From Alphaproteobacteria bacterium (lineage in GTDB: Bacteria > Pseudomonadota > Alphaproteobacteria > Caulobacterales > Maricaulaceae): a stretch of 64,000 bases of DNA. The stretch lies in NCBI GenBank assembly GCA_024742735.1, contig JANSXV010000002.1, positions 124,001 to 188,000 on the forward strand, given 5' to 3'. Below, piece by piece: positions 7,034 through 17,528 of this stretch. The notes beneath the pieces are model-generated. The model searched no databases, was not told the DNA's origin, and saw only the letters and a list, made by a program, of their open reading frames with translations. Both the position numbers and the translations under genes were made by a program. Positions within the stretch are counted from its first letter, which is position 1. Each line of letters starts with the position of its first letter.

Positions 7034-8305
7034 ATGAGCAAGGATCTTCTCTTCGACGGTGATGTCGCGATCGCCGGCGGCGGACTGGCGGGCCTGACGC
7101 TCGGCCTGGCGCTGCACAGGGCGGGCGTGTCGGTCTGCGTGGTCGACGCCCTGCCGCTGGATTCGCGCACCGCCCCGGCGTTCGACGGCCGGGCCTCGGC
7201 GCTCGCCTACACCAGCTGGCGGATGCTGAAATCGGTCGGCGCGGCCGCGCACATGGGCGAGCACGTCCAGCCCATCGAAGACATTCTGGTCGTCGACGGC
7301 CGGCCCTATGACGGGCTGAAGCCGGGCGGGCCGGGCCGCGAGCAGCTGCATTTCGACCGCCGGGAAATCTCTCCAGACGATGATGGCGAGGCGCTCGGCT
7401 ATATGGCCGAGAACCGGTGGACGCGCATTGCGCTCGCCAAGGCCGCCGAAGAGGCCGGCCTGCCGGTGTTCGCGCCGGAGCGCGTGGACCGCATGGAGGA
7501 AGACCGGCCTGGCCGCGCGAGCCTTCATCTGGAAAGCGGCAAGCGTATTGAAGCGCGCCTGATCGTGGCGTGCGACGGCAAGTTCTCGCGCCTGAGGGAG
7601 CAGGCCGGCATCCGCACCTGGGGACGCGAATACGCCCAGAAGGGTCTTGTGCTGACCGTCGCCCACGAGAAATCCCATGAGGGCGTGGCATATGAGTTCT
7701 TCATGCCGTCCGGGCCCTTTGCGATCCTCCCGCTGCCGGGCAACCGGTCCAGCCTTGTGTGGACCGAGCGCTCCGCCGCCGCAGACGCGCTCAAAGCCAT
7801 GGACGAGGACGGTTTCCAGGAGGCGCTGGAGGCCCGCTTCGGTGACTTCCTGGGCGCTGTGCGCCCCGACAGTCCGAAATGGACCTATCCGCTCGGCCTG
7901 AAAGCGGCCGAAACCTTCATTGCGCCGCGCCTGGCGCTGGTGGGCGATGCGGCGCGCGCCATCCACCCGATCGCCGGACAGGGCTTCAATCTGGGCGTTC
8001 GGGACGCCGCCGTGCTCGCCGAAACCATCGTGGAGGCCAAGCGCGCAGGGCTGGATCCCGGCTCCATGGCCCAGCTCCAGCCCTATGAGCGCTGGCGCAA
8101 GACCGATTCAGCAGCGCTGGGAATCGGCACCGACTTCTTCAACACGCTGTTCTCCAACGACCACGCCTCGATCCGGCTCGCGCGAGGGCTGGGCCTTGGG
8201 ATTGTCGACAAGATCCCCGCCGCCCGCCGCTTTTTCATGCGCACCGCCGGCGGGGAGACCGGCGACCTTCCGGCGCTTTTGAGAGGCGAGAGCCTGTCGC
8301 TCTAG
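7034..8305 (+). CDS. UbiH/UbiL-family FAD-dependent ubiquinone-biosynthesis monooxygenase
   Basis: About 423 residues of the class A flavoprotein hydroxylase family. It has an N-terminal FAD Rossmann motif (AIAGGGLAGLTLGLAL), a middle VACDGKFSRLRE segment (DG motif), and the C-terminal FAD-binding GDAARAIHPIAGQGFNLG. These enzymes hydroxylate the aromatic ring of ubiquinone precursors; alphaproteobacteria use UbiL, UbiM or UbiH-type homologues with different regiospecificity, so the exact ring position is not assigned. The ATG at 7034 places the Rossmann strand near the start; ATG 7022 adds four residues. The stop overlaps the convergent methyltransferase by four bases. Confidence 0.88.
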   Translation: MSKDLLFDGDVAIAGGGLAGLTLGLALHRAGVSVCVVDALPLDSRTAPAFDGRASALAYTSWRMLKSVGAAAHMGEHVQPIEDILVVDGRPYDGLKPGGPGREQLHFDRREISPDDDGEALGYMAENRWTRIALAKAAEEAGLPVFAPERVDRMEEDRPGRASLHLESGKRIEARLIVACDGKFSRLREQAGIRTWGREYAQKGLVLTVAHEKSHEGVAYEFFMPSGPFAILPLPGNRSSLVWTERSAAADALKAMDEDGFQEALEARFGDFLGAVRPDSPKWTYPLGLKAAETFIAPRLALVGDAARAIHPIAGQGFNLGVRDAAVLAETIVEAKRAGLDPGSMAQLQPYERWRKTDSAALGIGTDFFNTLFSNDHASIRLARGLGLGIVDKIPAARRFFMRTAGGETGDLPALLRGESLSL

Positions 8306-8823
8306 GTCCGCTTTTTCGGCGGACCCCAGACATGGGTCTTTTCCTCCAGCGGTCCGCCGGGGCGCACCGGCCTTTCTGGAAAACCGCCCAGATTGACTGT
8401 GCGGTCATACAGCGTGATCGCGCAGGCCACCGAAAGATTGACGCAGAATTTCGTCGGGATCTTCACCACATGGACGCAGCGCGCCAGCAGCTCCGGGGAC
8501 AGATCGCCCCGCTCACGCCCGAACACATAGGCGGCGGCGCGCGGGTGCCGGAAGCTGGGCAGCTCGATCGCCTCATCGGTCAATTCCACGCCGATGAGCT
8601 GGCAGCCGCGCGGCAGCGCCATCTCGTCCAGGCCTGACCAGTCATAATAGGGCAGGTTCAGCGCGGTCTTCGCCGTGTCGGTCTGGAACATCTCGCGCGC
8701 CTTGTTGGCCGCGCCGAGCGTGAACACGAAGCTGGCGCCGAAGGCATGGGCCGTGCGCATGACCGCGCCCAGATTGCGCGCCTTGGAGATCCCCTCAACG
8801 CCGACTGCGAAATAGCCTCTCAT
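8302..8823 (-). CDS. TrmH/SpoU-family RNA 2'-O-ribose methyltransferase
   Basis: About 173 residues of the SPOUT superfamily. The three SpoU motifs are visible: ISKARNLGAVMRTAHAF (motif 1, Asn and Arg), VFGRERGDLSPE (motif 2) and IPTKFCVNLSVACAITLYD (motif 3, with VNLSV where SLNVS is usual). The substrate RNA (tRNA or rRNA) cannot be decided, and there is no separate RNA-binding N-terminal domain. The ATG at 8823 is preferred to an upstream TTG at 8859 because homologues begin close to the RGYFAVGVEG strand. Confidence 0.88.
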   Translation of the reverse strand: MRGYFAVGVEGISKARNLGAVMRTAHAFGASFVFTLGAANKAREMFQTDTAKTALNLPYYDWSGLDEMALPRGCQLIGVELTDEAIELPSFRHPRAAAYVFGRERGDLSPELLARCVHVVKIPTKFCVNLSVACAITLYDRTVNLGGFPERPVRPGGPLEEKTHVWGPPKKRT

Positions 8824-8942
8824 GGGCGTCTGATAGCCAGCCTTCCTTGGGTTTAGCAAGCCGGCCCGGCCCTGAAACGCGCACGAAAAGCCCGCAGCGC
8901 AGGTCGCGCCGCGGGCCCGGGGTCGTGAAACGGAAAGGTCGC

Positions 8943-9179
8943 CTAGTGTACGCTCACCGGTTCGGCGCCGTGCTGGCGGGCCGCGCTGAAGGCGGCGCGG
9001 CGCTCCGAGAAGACCGCCATGCGGGTGCCATCTTCCAGGTGCACGGCGTAAAGCGTGTCGCCCGGTTCGATATCCGGACCGTCCTCGCCGATCTGATCAA
9101 GGATCTCCGCGCCGGAGACCGGACGGACATAGACCAGGCGGGCGGTTTCGATTTCGGAACTGGATTGCGTCTCGTCCAT
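8943..9179 (-). CDS. DUF1150 family protein
   Basis: A 78-residue soluble protein with the DUF1150 signature: VYVRPV near the N-terminus, LYAVHLEDGTRMAVF in the middle and the terminal block RQHGAEPVSVH. The family is small and largely restricted to alphaproteobacteria, often encoded next to a small heat-shock protein; no Hsp20 gene is adjacent here. Function is unknown. AGGTATCGTC precedes the ATG as a plausible ribosome-binding region. Confidence 0.9.
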   Translation of the reverse strand: MDETQSSSEIETARLVYVRPVSGAEILDQIGEDGPDIEPGDTLYAVHLEDGTRMAVFSERRAAFSAARQHGAEPVSVH

Positions 9180-9325
9180 GACGATACCTCCATCATCTCA
9201 TGGAGATGAAATGGGAGGCGGCCGCGGACTGTTCAAGGCGGAAGGCGCACGCCCCAGCCGCGTTGACGCCCGCCCCGGGGCCGATCACTCTTCACCTGTG
9301 GTTTAGACCGGATCCGGAGTCGCCC

Positions 9326-10357
9326 ATGCTCGCTTGTTTCGCCGCCGCCCTTCTCGCGCTCCAGTCGCCCGCTGAAGGCCTTGAACCGCCTCGCGCGGTC
9401 GGGCTTGCGCGTGAAGGCGTGGTGGACGGCGAAGCCTACGACGCCGCACTGGGCGACTTGCGCGCCCGGGCTGAAGCCGGCGACGCGGGCGCTCTGAGAT
9501 GGATGGGCGCGCTGATCGCGGGCGGCGCGGTTCCCGGTGAAACCGATCCCGAGGCCTGGTTCCGCCAGGCCATGGCGTCGGGCGGGTCAGATGAAAGTGC
9601 GCGAGCCGCTTTCGCCCTGGCCGGCTGGCTCGCCGGACAACCGGGCCGGCGTCCGGAGAGCCGGGCGCTCCTGCAATCGATCGAGGACGCACCTGAGGAT
9701 ATCCTGGCCGGGGTCCAGGGGTATCTGGGCGCGGACTATCTATTCGGCCTGGGCGGCGACATGCGCGAGATGGAGGGGCGGGCCCTGATCAACTCGGCCA
9801 TGCTGCGCGGGTTTTCCGATCCGGCGGTGCTGGAAGCCTATGGCGAGTACATGGCCGATGTGGACGCCTTGCGCGCCATCGACATCCTGCACCGCGCCGC
9901 CGAAGGCGGCAGCGCTCGCGCGGCCTGGATGATGGCCATGATCCAGCTGGAGATCGGCGGGGACGCCGCGGAAGCCTTCCGCTCTGTCGAATGGGCCGCA
10001 GAGCAGGGGTATGCGAATGCGATGATCTCGCGTGCGGTCATGCTCGCGACAGGCCAGGGAACGGCGCCGGATCCGGCCCGCGCCCGCCAGTCATACGCCC
10101 AGGCCGCCGCGGCCGGCAGCGCCCACGCCCTGCGCGGGCTCGCCGGCATGCATCTGGCCGGCGAGGGCGGCCCGGTCGATGCGGCGACCGGCTATGCACT
10201 TCTGGAGATCGCTGCGGCGGCGGGCGACCCGATCGCAAGGGACCTGATTGCGCAGCCCCATGACAGCTTCGCACCGCGCCCGAGTGACGCCGAGGTCGCG
10301 TCAGCCGGCGCCGCCTGGCTCGAAGCGCGCGGTCTGAGCACTGACGCGTTTCAGTGA
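9326..10357 (+). CDS. Exported Sel1-like repeat protein
   Basis: About 343 residues. The chosen ATG (9326) opens a signal peptide ([18 protein letters not shown]); the frame extends upstream to 9200 without a better start. The body is alpha-helical with tandem TPR-like SLR units, for example [42 protein letters not shown] and [27 protein letters not shown]. Sel1 repeats are scaffolds for protein-protein interaction, often in envelope stress or signalling. The gene is monocistronic, followed by a dispersed repeat and tRNA-Ala. Confidence 0.8.
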   Translation: MLACFAAALLALQSPAEGLEPPRAVGLAREGVVDGEAYDAALGDLRARAEAGDAGALRWMGALIAGGAVPGETDPEAWFRQAMASGGSDESARAAFALAGWLAGQPGRRPESRALLQSIEDAPEDILAGVQGYLGADYLFGLGGDMREMEGRALINSAMLRGFSDPAVLEAYGEYMADVDALRAIDILHRAAEGGSARAAWMMAMIQLEIGGDAAEAFRSVEWAAEQGYANAMISRAVMLATGQGTAPDPARARQSYAQAAAAGSAHALRGLAGMHLAGEGGPVDAATGYALLEIAAAAGDPIARDLIAQPHDSFAPRPSDAEVASAGAAWLEARGLSTDAFQ

Positions 10358-10438
10358 GCCGACCGGAAGCCCGCAGCGGTCGCGAGGAAGGGTCAGAGCC
10401 CCGAATCCGCAGGGGTTCGCAAGGCGAACAGCCGACGG

Positions 10439-10493
10439 CAGCGCGAGGCGAGCAGCGAGCCGGCAAGCGAGGACCGAGCGAGCGGACGCGAGG
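10439..10493 (+). repeat. tRNA-adjacent dispersed repeat, copy A
   Basis: A 55-base GC-rich segment starting CAGCGCGAGGCGAGC and ending GAGCGGACGCGAGG, 14 bases from the 3' end of tRNA-Ala. It matches 25300-25355 in inverted orientation with about six differences over 56 positions, and weaker similarity extends some 20 bases on the left. Both copies lie just beyond the 3' end of a tRNA gene, each on the same side relative to transcription. It is not coding and has no obvious terminator structure. Confidence 0.7.
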
Positions 10494-10507
10494 GAGGATC
10501 AGGAAAA

Positions 10508-10583
<76 letters not shown>

Positions 10584-10687
10584 GATCCGTGGGAGCGGAG
10601 GAGGTACGGCTGAGGCCCAGACTTGTCAAGCATGCGCGCCAGACCGGCCTGCTTGCCGCACCACGCGACGCATTCCATGCTCTGGAC

Positions 10688-11854
10688 ATGCTGGCGATGT
10701 CGCTCTCCGTTCACGGCTTCATGCCTCATGGCATGTGCTATCTCTGGCGCCCGGAGATTCTCTGGCTGCATGTGGGCTCCGACGCGGTGATCGCGCTGGC
10801 CTACTTCTCGATCCCTGTAGCCATGACGATCTTTGCCCGCCGGCGGCCGGACCTCGCCTACCGGCCTGTGGTCGGATTGTTCATCGCCTTCATCCTGCTG
10901 TGCGGGCTCACGCACCTTGCCTCCATCTGGACGGTCTGGACGCCGGACTATTTTCTTGAAGGCGCGCTGAAAGCGCTGACCGCGTTGGCGTCGGTGGCCA
11001 CCGCGATCGCCCTCTGGCCGCTTCTGCCGCGTGCTCTGGCCCTGCCGTCGCGCGACCGGCTGGAGGCCGCCAACGCTCAGCTGCGAGACGAGAACACGCG
11101 GCGGGCCGAGGCCGAAGATCAGCTCAGGAAGCTCGCAAGCACGCTGGAGCGGCGGGTGACAGAGCGCACGACCGAGCTGGAGCGCGCGAACGCAGCCCTG
11201 CGCCAGTTCTCAAGCGCGGCGTCCCATGATCTTCGCGCGCCGGCCCGCCACATGGGCGTGTTCGCAGAACTTCTCGAACGCGACGAATCCGATCGCCTGT
11301 CCGACCAGGGCCGCGAGATGCTCGGCCGGATCCGGCTGTCCGCCAGCCGGATGCAGACGCTGATCGACGGGCTTCTGGAGTACGCCCTTCTGGTCAACAC
11401 GCCGCCTAGTCCGGAGACGATCGACCTGACCGGCATCGCCGAGCGCGCCGCAGACACGCATGCGCCATCCATCGAAGCGGCAGGGGCCGCGGTGACAGTG
11501 GCGCCGCTACCCGACGCGCGTGCGGATGCGGTCCTGATCGAGCGGGTGTTCGATAATCTCATCTCCAACGCGCTCAAGCATGCCGGACCCGGCCCGGTGA
11601 TCACGATCAGCGGGAGGAACTGCGCCGACGGCCGGGTCGAAATCCAGGTGACTGATGACGGACCGGGCATTCCCGCCGACCAGGCCGACGCGGCTTTCAC
11701 CATGCTCAACCGCCTGTCCGCCGAAGCCGAAGGAATCGGCGCGGGTCTGGCCTTCTGCCGGACCATCATCGAAAGCCATGGCGGGGCTATCTGGCTGGAT
11801 ACCAGCCATCAAGGCGGGGCGCGCTTCGTGTTTACGTTGCCCGCTTCGGACTGA
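10688..11854 (+). CDS. Histidine kinase with ethylene-receptor-like transmembrane sensor domain
   Basis: From the ATG at 10688 the product is 388 residues. Residues about 24-115 form three membrane helices that align without gaps to the ethylene-binding domain of plant ETR1 (offset 7): Asp32, Tyr39 (AYFSIP), Cys72 and His76 (LCGLTHLASIW) equal ETR1 Asp25, Tyr32 and copper ligands Cys65 and His69. A coiled coil (125-170) leads to HisKA with His180 in ASHDLRAPARH, phytochrome-like in style, then a HATPase domain (FDNLISNALKHAG, DDGPGIP). There is no GAF domain. A GTG at 10589 could extend the N-terminus by 33 residues. The receiver gene begins 12 bases downstream. Ligand is unproven; related cyanobacterial SynEtr1 binds ethylene. 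Confidence 0.88.
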   Translation: MLAMSLSVHGFMPHGMCYLWRPEILWLHVGSDAVIALAYFSIPVAMTIFARRRPDLAYRPVVGLFIAFILLCGLTHLASIWTVWTPDYFLEGALKALTALASVATAIALWPLLPRALALPSRDRLEAANAQLRDENTRRAEAEDQLRKLASTLERRVTERTTELERANAALRQFSSAASHDLRAPARHMGVFAELLERDESDRLSDQGREMLGRIRLSASRMQTLIDGLLEYALLVNTPPSPETIDLTGIAERAADTHAPSIEAAGAAVTVAPLPDARADAVLIERVFDNLISNALKHAGPGPVITISGRNCADGRVEIQVTDDGPGIPADQADAAFTMLNRLSAEAEGIGAGLAFCRTIIESHGGAIWLDTSHQGGARFVFTLPASD

Positions 11855-11866
11855 TAGCCTTCACTC

Positions 11867-12262
11867 ATGGCGTTCAACGACAGCATCCTCCTTGTCGAAG
11901 ACGATCCCGCTGACGTCTTCATGTATCGCAAGGCTCTCGAGCCTCACATGAACGGGGCGATTCATTGCGAGGGCCGGGCGGCCGGCGTATCAGCAAGCTT
12001 GCAGACAGTGCGGCCCGCCTTTGTCGTCACCGACCTGAAGCTGCCGGGCGCTGACGGGACCAGCGTCGTGCGCATGGTCCGGGACATCGGCGCCCTGCCG
12101 GTCATTGTATGCTCGACATCAGACGATCCCGCGGACGTGAAGCGGTCCTATGCGGCCGGCGCCAACGCCTATGTGCGCAAGCCGCGCGATCTGGACGGCT
12201 GGTCGGAGCTGGCGCGCTGCCTGGTCTGCTTCTGGGGCCAACTGAACCTGCAGCCGCAATGA
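11867..12262 (+). CDS. Single-domain response regulator (Rcp1-like), partner of the upstream kinase
   Basis: A 131-residue receiver domain with no output domain. It has the acidic pair in ILLVEDDPADV, the phospho-acceptor Asp in VVTDLKLPG, the switch Ser/Thr in CSTSDDP and the conserved Lys in YVRKPRD. The EDDPADVFMYRKAL beginning recalls the Rcp1 class that works with phytochrome-type kinases, matching the kinase style of its neighbour. The 12-base gap implies one operon and direct phosphotransfer. Its downstream partner, perhaps a phosphotransferase or motility protein, is not evident here. Confidence 0.9.
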   Translation: MAFNDSILLVEDDPADVFMYRKALEPHMNGAIHCEGRAAGVSASLQTVRPAFVVTDLKLPGADGTSVVRMVRDIGALPVIVCSTSDDPADVKRSYAAGANAYVRKPRDLDGWSELARCLVCFWGQLNLQPQ

Positions 12263-12286
12263 TATGATGTCACGGCGATCGGGTGC

Positions 12287-12356
12287 GGCGGCGCCCTTCG
12301 CCTTGCCAGGTTTGACCCTGCGCGGATAGACAGGGACCAAATCACCGGGCGCCGCC
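12287..12356 (+). promoter_or_regulatory. Structured leader / inverted repeat before yggT
   Basis: A perfect 10-bp inverted repeat, GGCGGCGCCC (12287-12296) and GGGCGCCGCC (12347-12356), encloses a nested CCCTG/CAGGG pair and a TTTGACCCTG sequence that could be a -35. The right arm ends a few bases before the GGAG ribosome-binding site of yggT (ATG 12370). If transcribed, the RNA could form a long stem next to the ribosome site. No known riboswitch family is recognised. Confidence 0.35.
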
Positions 12357-12369
12357 CCTTGGAGCCGAC

Positions 12370-12690
12370 ATGACCTTTCCCCAGCTCGTCCTGACCTTCT
12401 TCTCCGACTACATCCTCAACCTGCTGATTTTCATTGTCTTCATCAGCGTGATCATGAGCTGGTTGATCGCGTTCAACGTCATTAACGCTCACAACCAGTT
12501 CGTCGCCATGGTCTGGCGCTTCACGACGGCGCTGACCGAGCCGATCCTGCGGCCGATCCGCAGCGTGTTGCCCAATCTGGGCGGGATCGACCTGTCGCCG
12601 TTGGTGCTTCTGCTGGCGATCTACTTCCTGCGCGCGGTCATAGACACCCAGCTGTGTCCGCTCGCCGGCCCCGTCCAGTATTGCTATTGA
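12370..12690 (+). CDS. YggT-family integral membrane protein
   Basis: A 106-residue protein with two hydrophobic segments (about 15-35 and 77-95) separated by the family block [27 protein letters not shown]. YggT proteins are small membrane proteins conserved across bacteria and linked to osmotic tolerance and to cell-division or cytochrome assembly functions; a precise role is not established. GGAG precedes the ATG. FolD follows 20 bases downstream and is likely co-transcribed. Confidence 0.93.
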   Translation: MTFPQLVLTFFSDYILNLLIFIVFISVIMSWLIAFNVINAHNQFVAMVWRFTTALTEPILRPIRSVLPNLGGIDLSPLVLLLAIYFLRAVIDTQLCPLAGPVQYCY

Positions 12691-12710
12691 GCCGCAATCC
12701 AGAGCCCGCC

Positions 12711-13640
12711 ATGAGCGAAATCCTCACGCCTCACGACTCCGGCGCCATGCTGATCGACGGCAAGGCCGGCGCAGCGGCGGTGGACGCCGCCGCGAGAGCT
12801 GCCGCCGCTGAGCTCGCCGGCGCTCTGGGCCGTCAGCCCGCGCTTGCGGTGGTGCTCGTCGGCGAGGATCCGGCCAGTCAGGTCTATGTGCGAAACAAGA
12901 TCCGCCGAACCGAGGCCGCCGGCATGCGCTCCATCGAGCATCGGCTCCCCGCGGAGACAACTGAGCACGATCTTCTGACACTGGTCGCAGCGTTGAACGC
13001 CGATGACGGCGTGGACGGTATTCTGGTGCAGCTGCCCCTGCCCGCCCATATCGACGCCCGGTTGGTCGTGGAAAGCATTGATCCGGCCAAGGACGTGGAC
13101 GGGCTGACGGCGCGCAGTGCAGGCGCGCTTGTTCAGGGCGCGCCGGGCCTTCGGCCTTGTACGCCGTCAGGCTGCGTCTGGCTGGCGCGCCAGGCCCTGG
13201 GCGACCTGACCGGTAAATCCGTCGTCGTGATCGGTCGCTCCATACTCGTTGGAAAGCCTGCAGCCCTGCTGTTTCTGGAGCAGAATTGCACCGTCACGCT
13301 CGCCCATTCGCGCACCGCCGATCTGGCCAAGGTCTGCGCGGGCGCCGATATCCTTGTCCCCGCCGTGGGCCGTCCGGAGATGGTGCGCGGCGACTGGATC
13401 AAGCCCGGCGCCACGGTGATCGACGTGGGCATCAATCGGGTCGAGGCGGACGGCAAGGCGCGCCTGGTCGGCGATGTCGCCTTTGATGAGGCGATCGAGA
13501 GCGCAGGTTTCATCACTCCGGTTCCCGGCGGGGTGGGGCCTATGACGATCGCCATGCTGCTGGTGAACACCTGCGCGGCGGCGGCCGCACGAGCCGGTCT
13601 CTCAACACCGAACGCCCTGTCTGACATCCTCGGCGGTTAA
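12711..13640 (+). CDS. folD: FolD: methylenetetrahydrofolate dehydrogenase / cyclohydrolase
   Basis: About 309 residues. This bifunctional enzyme oxidises 5,10-methylene-THF to methenyl-THF with NADP and hydrolyses it to 10-formyl-THF. Visible signatures are the catalytic Lys in QVYVRNK, the substrate block ILVQLPLP, the nucleotide-binding [13 protein letters not shown] (usually GRSNIVGKP; here SIL) and the C-terminal [17 protein letters not shown] 12711 is chosen over an upstream in-frame codon at 12654 that lies inside yggT. Confidence 0.96.
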   Translation: MSEILTPHDSGAMLIDGKAGAAAVDAAARAAAAELAGALGRQPALAVVLVGEDPASQVYVRNKIRRTEAAGMRSIEHRLPAETTEHDLLTLVAALNADDGVDGILVQLPLPAHIDARLVVESIDPAKDVDGLTARSAGALVQGAPGLRPCTPSGCVWLARQALGDLTGKSVVVIGRSILVGKPAALLFLEQNCTVTLAHSRTADLAKVCAGADILVPAVGRPEMVRGDWIKPGATVIDVGINRVEADGKARLVGDVAFDEAIESAGFITPVPGGVGPMTIAMLLVNTCAAAAARAGLSTPNALSDILGG

Positions 13641-13679
13641 CCCTCTGGAAATGATCAGGGCATAACCCTGTCCCAAGCA

Positions 13680-14117
13680 ATGAGGCCCGGCGATATGCAC
13701 CCCCTGCGCGTCCTTCACGTCGAAGATGACTTCGCTGACGCCATGCTGCTTCAGCATGCCCTTTGCGACGCGGGCGCCTATGATTTCGATCTTGAAGTGG
13801 TGCGGACCCTGCGTGACGCCCGCGCGAAGCTGTCCCGGAGCCGCTACGATCTGATCATTGCAGACCTGCGCTTGCCGGACTCAACGGATCCCAACGGCAC
13901 AGTGTCCCTGCTGGAACGGTGCTCCGCCGGCGCGCCGATCCTTGTTCTTACCGGGTCAGCGGGTGTCGACAGCGAGCGTATCGGCGCGTCGGTCACGGTG
14001 CTGGACAAGAATGCGTTCTTCCACAAGCGTGATGATCGAAAGAGCCGTGCGCTTCTGGCGCGCGTGCGCGAAGCCGTCGAGAGCAGCGGCGAAGGCGATG
14101 ACGCTTTGATCCTGTAA
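13680..14117 (+). CDS. Second single-domain response regulator
   Basis: A 145-residue receiver-only protein: the acidic pair is in VLHVEDDFADAMLLQHAL, the phospho-acceptor Asp in IIADLRLPD, the switch Thr in LVLTGSAG and the Lys in TVLDKNAFF. The N-terminus again resembles the Rcp1-like receivers, so it may compete for or extend phosphotransfer from the ethylene-receptor-like kinase 1.8 kb upstream, from which yggT and folD separate it. ATG 13680 lacks a clear ribosome site; ATG 13695, with GAGG before it, is an alternative start that removes five residues. Confidence 0.85.
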   Translation: MRPGDMHPLRVLHVEDDFADAMLLQHALCDAGAYDFDLEVVRTLRDARAKLSRSRYDLIIADLRLPDSTDPNGTVSLLERCSAGAPILVLTGSAGVDSERIGASVTVLDKNAFFHKRDDRKSRALLARVREAVESSGEGDDALIL

Positions 14118-14160
14118 AGCCGGTCTGGCCGCCGCGCCAGGTGAGCCTATCTGCCTTCCC

Positions 14161-14919
14161 ATGACAGATCTGCTTTCCTCTTTTCCCGCCGGGTATCGCG
14201 CCGTGGTGTTCGGCGCCACCGGCGCAATAGGCGGCGCCATGCTTCAGGCCCTGGCCGAGGATCCAAGGTGTGGCGCCCGGTTCGCGGCGTCACGGTCTGG
14301 ACGCGACGTCGCCGGCGCGCCCGGCCTGGCTTTCGACCTTGATGAAGACGGCAGCATTGACGCGGCCATGAAGGCCGCCTGCGCGGACGGGCCGGCGCAT
14401 CTCGTGGTCGCCGCAACGGGCGCGCTGCACTCGCAAGGGTCGCTGGAGCCTGAGAAGACCTGGCGGCATCTGGACGCTGGCCGGCTGGCTGATGCGTTCC
14501 GGGTCAATGCGATCCTGCCCGCCCTGATCGCGCGCGCCGCCCTGACGCACCTGGCGCGCGGCTCAGGGGAGGCGCCGGAGAAGGCCGTGTTTGCAGCCTT
14601 GTCCGCGCGCGTGGGCTCGATCTCCGACAATCGCCTGGGCGGCTGGCATGCCTACCGGGCCTCCAAGGCGGCCCTGAACCAGATCATCAGAACCTGCTCG
14701 ATCGAGCTGGCGCGCAAGGCCCCCGGCGCCCTGTGCATCGGGCTGCACCCCGGAACCGTGGACTCACCGCTCTCAGCGCCCTTTCAGCGCAACGTCCCGG
14801 AGGGCAAGCTGTTCACGCCGGACTATTCGGCGCGGCGGTTGCTGTCCGTGATCGACGGACTCGGCCCGGAACACTCCGGGCGTGTCTTCGACTGGGCGGG
14901 CGCCGAAGTGCCGGCCTGA
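14161..14919 (+). CDS. SDR-family NAD(P)-dependent oxidoreductase (C-factor-like)
   Basis: A 252-residue Rossmann-fold protein. It has the cofactor motif VVFGATGAIGGAML at the N-terminus, the VAATGALH strand, the catalytic Ser in FAALSARVGSI, and the YRASKAALN block containing the YxxxK pair. The pattern resembles short-chain dehydrogenases related to Myxococcus C-factor (CsgA) that are often annotated only as SDR oxidoreductase. The substrate is unknown. It starts 43 bases after the receiver gene on the same strand. Confidence 0.88.
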   Translation: MTDLLSSFPAGYRAVVFGATGAIGGAMLQALAEDPRCGARFAASRSGRDVAGAPGLAFDLDEDGSIDAAMKAACADGPAHLVVAATGALHSQGSLEPEKTWRHLDAGRLADAFRVNAILPALIARAALTHLARGSGEAPEKAVFAALSARVGSISDNRLGGWHAYRASKAALNQIIRTCSIELARKAPGALCIGLHPGTVDSPLSAPFQRNVPEGKLFTPDYSARRLLSVIDGLGPEHSGRVFDWAGAEVPA

Positions 14920-15002
14920 GGCGGGGCTGCACCTTCAGACTTGCCCGAAAGCCTCAGGCGCGGTCCCCTTGGGTGGAACCATCCAGTCCAGGGAGCGCCG
15001 CC

Positions 15003-15418
15003 ATGACCGGCCATATCGACCCCGAACGCGCCGCCTTCGAAGCCTTCAAGGCCTTGCCGCGCGATGAACCGATCCAGATGCTCAACCTGATCCGCCTGCA
15101 TGAGCGGGCGCAGTACGCCGACGGCCGCGAATCGACAGGGCGGGAGGCCTACGCCGCTTACGGCGCTAACTCCGGCCCCATCTTCAAGCGCGTCGGCGGG
15201 TCGATCCTGTGGCGTGGCCAGCCCGGGCTCACCCTTATCGGCCCGGCCGGCGAGGCCTGGGATCACGCCTTTATCGCCGCCTATCCGAGCGCGGCGGCCT
15301 TCCTGGAGATGGTCACCGATCCAGTCTACCAGCGTGAAGCGGTACCGCACCGACAGGCTGCGGTCCTGGACAGCCGCCTGATCCGCCACGCGCCTCTGAC
15401 GGGCGGGGACAGGTTCGG

Positions 15419-15422
<4 letters not shown>
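15003..15422 (+). CDS. DUF1330 family protein
   Basis: A 139-residue protein with the ferredoxin-like dimeric alpha/beta-barrel fold typical of DUF1330: PIQMLNLIRLHERAQYADG, then GREAYAAYG and the later block DHAFIAAYPSAAAFLEMVTDPVYQ, followed by HRQAAVLDSRLI. The family has no firmly assigned reaction. A GGGAGCG ribosome site lies just before the ATG at 15003. The stop overlaps the convergent hybrid kinase stop by four bases. Confidence 0.88.
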
Positions 15423-17455
<2,033 letters not shown>

Positions 17456-17528
17456 GAGCTTTGGTCCCTTAAGACTTTCCTCAGGGCTACTCTCTCAGGG
17501 TGAATATTGCGTAACTTCGACCCGGCGC

